Part shown: positions 6,668 to 11,620 of the stretch, piece by piece
Layout of the letters: the number at the start of each line of letters is the position of its first letter
Position numbering within the stretch: position 1 is the first letter of the stretch
Assembly: GCF_001602625.1 (NCBI RefSeq)
Contig: NZ_LECR01000090.1
Location: forward strand, 18,328 to 29,947
Reading direction: 5' to 3'
Length of the DNA stretch: 11,620 bases
Source of the DNA: Sodalis-like endosymbiont of Proechinophthirus fluctus
GTDB taxonomy: Bacteria > Pseudomonadota > Gammaproteobacteria > Enterobacterales > Enterobacteriaceae
The notes under the pieces: generated by a model
The model's input: only the letters and a program-made list of their open reading frames with translations
Told to the model about the DNA's origin: nothing
The model's database searches: none
Translations under genes and position numbers: made by a program

Positions 6668-6842
6668 TTAAGGCCTAGTCAGGCTGGCGATAATCCACAC
6701 CGCATGGACAGTACTGAGAATATACCACAGAAAGATCAGTAACATACTGATCTAAAAAAAGCGCCGTGCAATCCCACTTCCATGAAAACGTCAACCGGAG
6801 GTAAGATGAGGTAAGATAGAAAATGACTTTGATGAAATCCAT
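6668..6842 (-). pseudogene. Pmp3/YqaE-type (UPF0057) small membrane proteolipid, inactivated
   Basis: Pmp3-family proteins are about 50-residue, two-membrane-segment proteins of the inner membrane, linked to membrane potential and stress. The ATG at 6842 has CAGGAG seven bases upstream. In order one sees MDFIKVIFY, then in another frame LILPPVDVFMEVGLHGAFF (cf. ILLPPLGVFLxVGxGxxFW), and in a third LLIFLWYILSTVHAVWIIA (cf. ILLTLLGYIPGIIHAVWII), ending at TAA 6668-6670. The first frame change coincides with a 10-bp tandem duplication (6798-6817). The second lies at an 8-bp inverted repeat AGATCAGT/ACTGATCT (6733-6740 and 6746-6753). The total span matches a 52-residue protein plus insertions. 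The family call is confident; orthology to E. coli yqaE is only probable. Confidence 0.82.
6798..6817. repeat. 10-bp tandem duplication at a frame break
   Basis: GAGGTAAGAT is directly repeated (6798-6807 and 6808-6817) within the Pmp3-type pseudogene, just where the product changes frame between IFY and LILPP. Confidence 0.8.
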
Positions 6843-7127
6843 ATCCACTCCTGATTGTCAGTATTTCCTAGGCATAGCCTAGTCCTAGGGACAGCGCCAG
6901 ACAGATTATATAAACAATAAGGAGCAGATCTGCCGCGGGAACAACCACGCAATTTTGGAAGCCAATCAGTAAGTAGTAAAAATATCGTACTCACGTTATA
7001 CAGTATCTCGGCACCGCCTGTTGCCCATAGCGCGACGCTGGTATTCCAAAGTATCGCCTCGACTCCTACAGTATGGCGCTATTACGCGAATACACAATTG
7101 GCTATGATAGGGGTTTTCTATTATTCC
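6843..7127. other. Region between pepT and the Pmp3-type remnant
   Basis: No gene is recognised. Minus-strand frames give hydrophobic stretches (for example LLIVYIICLALSLGLGY) that may be the relic of a membrane protein. Three CCTAG motifs are packed at 6869-6888, about 30-45 bp before the Pmp3-type start, and could be an operator. Confidence 0.3.
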
Positions 7128-7549
7128 CTATTTGACAACGCCGCCTCTGAAGGCATCCCGGCCGCCAGTAATCTGCCATGGCGGCAAGCAGAAAATCTTT
7201 CGGATCAGCGCATAACTACTGAGAAAATCGCTGACGAGTAAAAACTCGAAGCGTGAATGAAAATTTTGAGCGCTGGTGAAATAGTTTGGTTTGAAGATAC
7301 CGTTAGCGGACAGCGTCGCACTGTCTGTACCACTCGCATGAAGATAATTTTGGGCGCGATTACTCGCGTGTTCAGCGCGCGTATCAGCAGATCAATGACG
7401 CGCTGATATTCCCCAAGCGTATTATTGATATTGCTATATATGTCGCTCATGGTCACTGTAACGTCACTACTACGCTAGAATAGCGTCGGCCTATTTCAGC
7501 TACCGCAGCGTAGAATTGTTGTTTTCGATCATAGAATACTTGCCGATCG

Positions 7550-7582
7550 AAATCACGCACCACCACTAAAAAATCACGCACC
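7550..7582. repeat. 21-bp spaced direct repeat inside pepT
   Basis: AAATCACGCACC occurs at 7550-7561 and 7571-7582. On the minus strand it produces VRDFLVVVRDF where PepT has a single IIRDFD, so it is an in-frame seven-codon duplication. Confidence 0.75.
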
Positions 7583-8277
7583 GCTAATGAAAGAGTGGCC
7601 TGATGCGCGTTATCGCCAAATACAGCTAGCCATCCAGCAACGCCGTAGTTTCTGGCGACTTTGCGCAGTCAAAGTAGTCGATAAAGTTATGGGATATCAG
7701 GATAGGATTTCACCCCTTTATCTACCATGGGGATGCGCGGTCTCACACCGGTAAAAACGACCGTGACGACGGCAGCATTTAAGTTTTCATAAACCACCTC
7801 TCTCTATTCACAGTAATTTATGGTGTAGAAAAATCTACCGAAAGATCCTACGTCTTGTCGCCAGCGCAGACCAATCTTGTCACCGGGAAAAAACCGCGAT
7901 GACAATATCACCATGGGATGGTAGATATAATATTTGCTAATAGGGTTATAATGACGCTGATAGCGACTTTGTTATCAGCACCGAGCAACGTTGGTGCCGT
8001 CGCTGAACAAAATGTCATTTGGTATAGGACAAAATTTCTGGATGCTCTGCCACCCGTATCCAGATATCCTCACGCGGGTGGAAGCAAAGATCCCTACCGG
8101 TAAAATGCAGCCGCTGCGGATGAATTCCCGGTAATAACTCCACATCCACCGCATCCAGATGCGCGATAAAGCCTATAGGGCGCACACCCGGCCGGTTACC
8201 TCGCTTGACTGCGGTGACAGTGGTATGCCTATAAACTAGGATGTTATCCAGACCGAGAGCGGTTAATTCTTCAACCA

Positions 8278-8332
8278 ATACATCGTCCAGTAGGTTGCCC
8301 AGTACGCCTGGGCAACCTACTGGACGATGTAT
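8278..8332. repeat. 25-bp perfect inverted repeat with a 5-nt loop
   Basis: Bases 8278-8302 are the exact reverse complement of 8308-8332, separated by TACGC. The left arm encodes pepT (LGNLLDDV on the minus strand, leading into LVEELTALGL). The right arm is the same DNA inverted and occupies the place where conserved PepT N-terminal residues should be. There is no T-run, so it is not a terminator; it looks like a fold-back template-switch product. Confidence 0.93.
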
Positions 8333-8387
8333 CACATTGCGACGTGACCGCCAAATAGAGAAAAACGCTGTATCAACTGGCTCTGGA

Positions 8388-8522
8388 TCACAACAGACAT
8401 GAATACATGCTTGGGGAAGTAACAGCTAGCACCGATTGGGTATGTTTCTCAATGTCGGCATGAATAATAATCTCTTTTTCCTGCGGGAACCACCCTTTTT
8501 CCCGGTGAGCATTCATGGACAT
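8388..8522 (-). CDS. Possible 44-aa soluble small protein
   Basis: This ORF reads MSMNAHREKGWFPQEKE followed by IIIHADIEKHTQSVLAV, a charged, partly amphipathic peptide that I do not recognise. It begins about ten bases after the stop of the 57-residue membrane ORF and ends inside the pepT start, so the three would form one minus-strand transcript. The ribosome binding site is weak, and the tail overlapping pepT may be fortuitous; it could be a truncated longer gene. Confidence 0.3.
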   Translation of the reverse strand: MSMNAHREKGWFPQEKEIIIHADIEKHTQSVLAVTSPSMYSCLL

Positions 8523-8531
8523 TTGTCCAGA

Positions 8532-8705
8532 TTACTTCGTTACTGACTTCAGCTCCTTTTCCATCATGACCCATTTAATGCAATCGTGCAGCACTCTGAT
8601 AAAGACATGGACAATAAAAGTAAGCAACTCAGAAAAATTGATCACTAGCGTATCAAATAGCCAATAAACTAGTAAAAACAACGTTACTAAGATAGTCATA
8701 GTCAT
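8532..8705 (-). CDS. Small membrane protein (57 aa), hypothetical
   Basis: I do not recognise the family. Two ATG codons (8705 and 8699) lie behind GAGG; the second has the better spacing (eight bases), so the protein is 55 or 57 residues. Residues 4-24 (TILVTLFLLVYWLFDTLVI) form a clear membrane segment. A second hydrophobic stretch (about 28-40) follows, then a charged tail MMEKELKSVTK. The frame is uninterrupted. It lies about 130 bp upstream of the pepT start on the same strand with another small ORF between. The architecture is common to small stress-regulated membrane proteins and to type I toxins, but nothing here proves either. Confidence 0.5.
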   Translation of the reverse strand: MTMTILVTLFLLVYWLFDTLVINFSELLTFIVHVFIRVLHDCIKWVMMEKELKSVTK

Positions 8706-8911
8706 GCCCTCTAGCCCAATAGGATGAGAAACAAAACATAGTGAAGAAAACTATTTTGCCGGATTTTCATCTAGCGTTCACGGCAAGACTTCTTATTATG
8801 TCCTCACCCAACTTCCCAGATACCCGTCAAGCACAAGAGTTATTCGCATGGTTGATACCATTATTAATTATTATATAATTTTAATGAATATTCATGGAGT
8901 CGTCTGCAACA
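8706..8911. other. Intergenic region with AT-rich centre
   Basis: No gene is recognised. It would hold the promoter of the 57-residue ORF. A TTGACG is present on the minus strand near 8838, but no matching -10 is convincing. Confidence 0.25.
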
Positions 8912-9132
8912 CTATACATTGATCGTTTTCCGCTGATAATAATAGATTCCGTTGAGCATATAATATAGATCAGACCGGCGATTAAAACGTTTTCCGCCGC
9001 GCCAGGTAGGAAAGGAAAGCGTGCTCCATGGCCAGGCCCAAGGGACCAACCATGTTAACCGCCAGGACTGGCAAGCACCGCCATCGGTGCTACTAGACTA
9101 TCGAATAACAGTAGTACCAGTAATTTTCTCAT
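8912..9132 (-). pseudogene. Secreted glycine-rich protein (DUF6515-like), inactivated
   Basis: The ATG at 9132 has AGG seven bases upstream. It opens with a typical signal peptide (MRKLLVLLLF, then PMAVLA and a cleavage-like ASPGG), then a TAA at codon 26, then GWSLGPGHGARFPFLPGAAENVLIAGLIY. A one- or two-base shift then gives YYMLNGIYYYQR. The order of signal peptide, Gly/His/Pro-rich linker, LPGAA, hydrophobic segment and aromatic YYxxNGxYY resembles small enterobacterial and pseudomonad periplasmic proteins annotated DUF6515 or hypothetical. The family attribution is from memory and moderate. Function is unknown. The stop plus frameshift make it a pseudogene, truncated at its C-terminus. 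Confidence 0.6.
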
Positions 9133-9405
9133 ATCGCACCTATCAATCCCTATCAATCCCTATTAATACACTAATAAAATTGCTAATCGCCTGGTTATGC
9201 AAGACATTTTATGCATATTTAGTTGGTGACTACGCATCATTCCTAACTGTTATGTCATGTTTTATTGTAATTTGGCTGGAATAACTTTCACGGCGGCGCG
9301 CACCGTGCCAGCCAAGGGGATTAACACAAGCCCCTACTAGGTGCTGATACAAAAAACTTCTGCCACAGCAGGGATGAAAGAGAAGACAAGATGTTTTACC
9401 CAGCA
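9133..9405. other. Intergenic region with a 10-bp tandem repeat and a GC-rich stem-loop
   Basis: TATCAATCCC is repeated at 9141-9150 and 9151-9160 with a degenerate third copy, just upstream of the secreted-protein start on the minus strand. At 9272-9315, TTGGCTGG pairs with CCAGCCAA, enclosing an inner CACGG/CCGTG stem (9289-9293 and 9303-9307). The plus-strand hydrophobic open frame ending at 9284 is not recognised. Confidence 0.4.
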
Positions 9406-9630
9406 TTACTTGATTTCGACCATTTTTTCACATCGGTACCGGGCTATTTGCTGTTTGGTGCCGTTGATCTTTATAGCAGATCATCCCTGTCTGATCATCG
9501 ATCTTGGGTTTACCATCGCTGACGATAGTTTTGCCATCGTTTGTATGTATAATAGGGTAGTTACTTGAGCAACTGAACTGGCGATAAATGCTGAAAATTA
9601 CCACTGATAACATAAAAATACTTTTTTCAT
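9406..9630 (-). pseudogene. YgdI/YgdR-type small lipoprotein (DUF903), inactivated
   Basis: The family comprises about 72-residue outer-membrane lipoproteins of unknown function. The start at 9630 gives MKKVFL, then a shift to LSVVIFS leading to CSSNYPIIHTNDGK, TIVSDGKPKIDDQTGMICYKDQ (cf. DYVMATKDGR, TDGKPEIDDDTGLVSYHDQ). A second shift leads to GTKQQIARYRCEKMVEIK and TAA at 9406-9408, matching the usual NxMQINRDDV tail. The Cys of the lipobox is still present, but the residues before it (RQFS) no longer fit a lipobox. Two frameshifts in 75 codons make it non-functional. E. coli has two paralogues and I cannot tell which this was. Confidence 0.85.
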
Positions 9631-9637
9631 AATAGAC

Positions 9638-9670
9638 TGATTTTTATCAGACATGCGATAATTTTATCGC
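9638..9670. promoter_or_regulatory. Pair of palindromes upstream of the lipoprotein pseudogene
   Basis: GCGATAATTTTATCGC (9655-9670) is a perfect 16-bp palindrome, and CTGAT/ATCAG around TTTT lies next to it (about 9639-9651). On the minus strand both fall 10-40 bp upstream of the start at 9630, a typical operator position. The regulator is unknown. Confidence 0.35.
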
Positions 9671-10034
9671 AAACTCGCGGCATCGCTAATTTTTTCCTAT
9701 ATAGCGGCGGATTATATCTCGACAATGCGGGATGACAAGATATTTACCAAGGCTCTCTCCCCCTCCCAGCGGCATAAGGCGAATTCGCTACCATCAGACT
9801 CTCAGCGCTAGAAATTAAGAGCGGCGTCAGGAAAAACGCGCATCATTTCTGCGATATCTGATAACTATATATTAATATTATTAATTTTTTTTCGTGCTGC
9901 TGTTAGACGATAGTTTCATTACGTCATCCAGCTCCGGTGATGACGAAAATGATGTTGGGTACCCACGTTTTTTTCGGTGGATTTTTTACCCATAGTAGAC
10001 GCTAAACGCCGCCGCGAATATCTTGCGCGCAGCG
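9671..10034. other. Gene-free region downstream of the cation-efflux gene
   Basis: No gene is recognised. A hairpin CGTCATC/GATGACG (9922-9928 and 9939-9945) is the only strong structure. It lies about 90-110 bp beyond the efflux gene stop but has no T-run, so a terminator is uncertain. Confidence 0.35.
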
Positions 10035-10946
10035 CTATTTAATGAGATCATCGAGACGCTCGTCCGCAATCCCAGCCGGCTCAAGATGTGCAGAAACTTC
10101 CGCTGCGTTGAAAAGTGCCTTGACCGCCGCTTCCGCATTATCGCAAATGGCGTGACCTGCATCGACGGTCAACTGCCCATCTACTTCGACGTGCAACTCG
10201 ACAAATATCCGATCTCCTCCATTACGGGTGCGCAGGTCATGTACCCCTTCCACACCTTGACAACTCAGCGCTGAGGCGGTAATGCGCTGGCGATCGGCGC
10301 TATCAAGTTCATGGTCGAGCAATTGCAGCATCACTGATCGGATCATGCAACACGCATTACATACCATATAGCACGAAATCGCCAGCGCACCGCTAGCGTC
10401 TGCTCTGATCCAGCCAAACTGATGCTCAAGAATCAGCGCGCAGAGCACCGCTATATTCATAGCGATATCGGTGATATAATGCGCGCGATCGGCAGCTATT
10501 GCCGTGGACTGCGTGTACTTCACCACCAGCGTTTGCATTGTCACCAGTAAGCTGGCACAAAGGATGCTGGTGACAATCACAATAATACCCAGAAGCCCCT
10601 GCACGGCAATCGCCTGTGGAGCCATGAGACGGCTGACAGACTCTATCCCGAGCGCGACCCCGGCTGCCGCTAAGAGCATTGCCTGCACAAACGCGGCGAT
10701 GGCTTCCGCTTTACCGTGGCCGAAACGATGGCCGCGGTCCGCGGGCCGCTGTGCATAATATACGCCCACCAGAGTGACCATTGACGCTAATACATCGACT
10801 AAACTATCCGCCGCCGAGGTCAGTAATGCAATAGATCCCGTCTCCAGCCATGCCCAAATTTTGATGCATACCAACATTAGCGCGACACCAAAAGAAACCA
10901 GCGAGGAGAGATACATCAGGCTTTTTTTTGGCAGTTTAGTAATCAT
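10035..10946 (-). CDS. fieF: FieF-type cation diffusion facilitator (Fe/Zn efflux)
   Basis: CDF proteins are inner-membrane dimers that export divalent metals (Zn, Fe, Mn, Cd) by proton antiport. The 303-residue length matches E. coli FieF (300). About six membrane segments are visible (roughly 13-34, 40-62, 83-105, 115-137, 155-177, 182-203). All metal residues of FieF have counterparts. Site A has D47 and D51 (AADSLVD) with H156 and D160 (HYITD). Site B has D70, H73 and H77 (PADRGHRFGHG). The cytoplasmic domain has H236, H252, H265, H287 and E289. The frame is complete with no lesion. The ATG at 10946 has only a weak GGATAA upstream. A Fur-box-like palindrome sits directly before it. The N-terminus and loops differ from typical enteric FieF, and its flanks are not the cpx-sodA-pfkA locus, so it could be a CDF paralogue. 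Confidence 0.9.
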   Translation of the reverse strand: MITKLPKKSLMYLSSLVSFGVALMLVCIKIWAWLETGSIALLTSAADSLVDVLASMVTLVGVYYAQRPADRGHRFGHGKAEAIAAFVQAMLLAAAGVALGIESVSRLMAPQAIAVQGLLGIIVIVTSILCASLLVTMQTLVVKYTQSTAIAADRAHYITDIAMNIAVLCALILEHQFGWIRADASGALAISCYMVCNACCMIRSVMLQLLDHELDSADRQRITASALSCQGVEGVHDLRTRNGGDRIFVELHVEVDGQLTVDAGHAICDNAEAAVKALFNAAEVSAHLEPAGIADERLDDLIK

Positions 10947-10956
10947 AATGCTTTAT

Positions 10957-10975
10957 CCATATGATAATCATTTAC
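10957..10975 (-). promoter_or_regulatory. Fur-box-like site before the cation-efflux gene
   Basis: ATGATAATCATT (10961-10972) matches the central 12 bases of the 19-bp Fur consensus (GATAATGATAATCATTATC) exactly; the flanks do not match well. It lies 11-29 bp upstream of the start codon, where binding would block transcription. The surroundings are AT-rich, so chance is possible. Confidence 0.4.
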
Positions 10976-11620
10976 CCTACACGCTATAAAATAATCAAAT
11001 TCAAATGCTTATTATGTTAGTTCGAGAATTAAAAAAATAGTTTTTCACTCATGAAGAAAGTGTAAGCACTAAATAAACTCTTTGCCGATTCTCCTATACG
11101 CTGAAAAACAATAAAATAATCACGTATTCATTATTAACATCCATGACTAAGGCGCAACGCCCTAAAGGCTTTCAAGCTGCTTTCCACCCACTTCCTACTC
11201 ATAGGACGTTAAGTCCTTCTGATACCATGAATTTGACACATCGCATCAACAACTATCACTAGCGTGAAAAACTGGATGCTTAAATTGGCTCATTTTGGTG
11301 TTTAAACTGTGACAGGATGTGACTTTCATGCATAGAAATAATCACTCTCATTTTTATGCACATTTGCGTCGCCCTGGCTGAATTATCGTATCCTCCCACT
11401 GTACCGGCGCCTTAATCCAGAACGGAACATAAAGTCAACAGGCAAATAAATGTCTGTCTTGCGACATCATTAGGGTCTAATTTTAATGACTCTAGACATG
11501 ATTTGCCGAAACGGATCCCTACACCTCAGACTCATCATAGTCAGTCCATCACGCTTTATTGTCGTCCTATTGGGTACATTACCTATTTCGCACAACAATC
11601 GACGAGGTAAGCGCTATTTC
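10976..11620. other. Gene-free region upstream of the cation-efflux gene
   Basis: About 640 bases with no recognisable gene. The first 170 are AT-rich and presumably carry the efflux-gene promoter. On the plus strand near 11145-11300 a relic reads MTKAQRPKGFQAAFHPLP and, after breaks, HRINNYH, a TAG, REKLDA and a TAA, which looks like a decayed gene but matches nothing I can name. AGGAC/GTCCT (11202-11216) is a small hairpin. Confidence 0.4.

Larger units (their letters stand above)
7128..8400 (-). pseudogene. pepT: Peptidase T (tripeptide aminopeptidase), inactivated
   Basis: PepT is a cytoplasmic dinuclear-zinc M20 peptidase that removes N-terminal residues from tripeptides. From the ATG at 8400 (MSVVIQSQLIQRF) the pieces are LVEELTALGLDNI and GFIAHLDA (metal site HxD kept, about 8150-8180). 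Then come LLGADNKVA for the usual LLGADDKAG, so a metal-region Asp has become Asn, and GDIVIAVFS. SPETTALLDGW, VVVRDFDRQVF and EIGRRYSS follow, then NNTLGEYQRVIDLLIRA and SGTDSATLSANGI (cf. GGTDGAQLSFMGL). It ends with NYFTSAQNFHSRFEF (cf. NIFTGGYNYHGKHEF) and a TAG at 7128-7130. Span is normal for 410 residues, but at least five frame changes occur. A perfect inverted duplication (8278-8332) has replaced conserved N-terminal sequence, and a 21-bp in-frame duplication repeats VRDF near 7550-7582. Confidence 0.92.

Noticed and set aside
6733..6753. AGATCAGT/ACTGATCT hairpin considered as a terminator
   Set aside because: It lies inside the Pmp3-type coding remnant and is followed by A residues on the plus strand, preceded by T residues on the minus strand, so the polarity is wrong.
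8015..8103. Plus-strand open frame 7918-8103 opposite pepT
   Set aside because: It is antisense to clear PepT sequence and has no ribosome binding site.
8278..8332. Long hairpin considered as a rho-independent terminator
   Set aside because: No T-run on either side, and one arm is coding sequence of pepT.
10504..10989. Plus-strand open frames opposite the cation-efflux gene
   Set aside because: They are shadows of an intact CDF gene with conserved metal ligands on the other strand.

Overview
The window looks like a decaying stretch of an enterobacterial chromosome, most like a Sodalis-type insect symbiont in an intermediate stage of genome reduction. Almost every recognisable gene has a close Escherichia/Serratia-type protein match in pieces, but the pieces lie in two or three reading frames, carry in-frame stops (mostly TAG) and small indels, and are separated by long AT-rich non-coding stretches. 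The organism assignment is an inference from this pattern and from the protein families recalled from memory; no search was run.

Layout. 1-399 (+): C-terminus of PutA, open from the window edge and ending at the normal PutA C-terminus. About 690-1171 (+): broken gene with a weak resemblance to an HPr-like PTS domain. 1293-1529 (+): AT-rich small ORF with a good ribosome binding site behind a possible structured leader. 1523-2363 (-): otsB pseudogene (trehalose-6-phosphate phosphatase). 2364-3627: no recognisable gene, including a roughly 10% GC block with a 26-bp perfect palindrome and a terminator-like hairpin. 3628-3953 (+): pseudogene of a MarA/SoxS/RamA-type regulator. 4440-4715 (-): two very small ORFs and a terminator. 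4823-5694 (-): apbE pseudogene. 6035-6323 (-): unrecognised small gene with a frameshift. 6668-6842 (-): Pmp3/YqaE-type membrane proteolipid pseudogene with its terminator at 6509-6535. 7128-8400 (-): pepT pseudogene containing a 25-bp perfect inverted duplication. 8388-8522 and 8532-8705 (-): two small ORFs, the second an apparently intact 57-residue membrane protein. 8912-9132 (-): pseudogene of a secreted glycine-rich protein. 9406-9630 (-): YgdI/YgdR-like lipoprotein pseudogene. 10035-10946 (-): intact 303-residue FieF-type cation diffusion facilitator. 10947-11620: no recognisable gene.

Functionally, the losses fall on osmotic and stress functions (trehalose synthesis, Pmp3-type protein, MarA-type regulator), flavinylation (ApbE) and peptide use (PepT). 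The visible part of putA and the metal-efflux gene keep open frames. The most striking non-gene signal is mutational: short tandem duplications (units near 10, 14 and 19-21 bp) occur repeatedly, several exactly where a reading frame breaks, together with a long fold-back palindrome in pepT and an apparent abundance of CTAG tetranucleotides. I saw no rRNA, tRNA, CRISPR array, prophage or insertion sequence.
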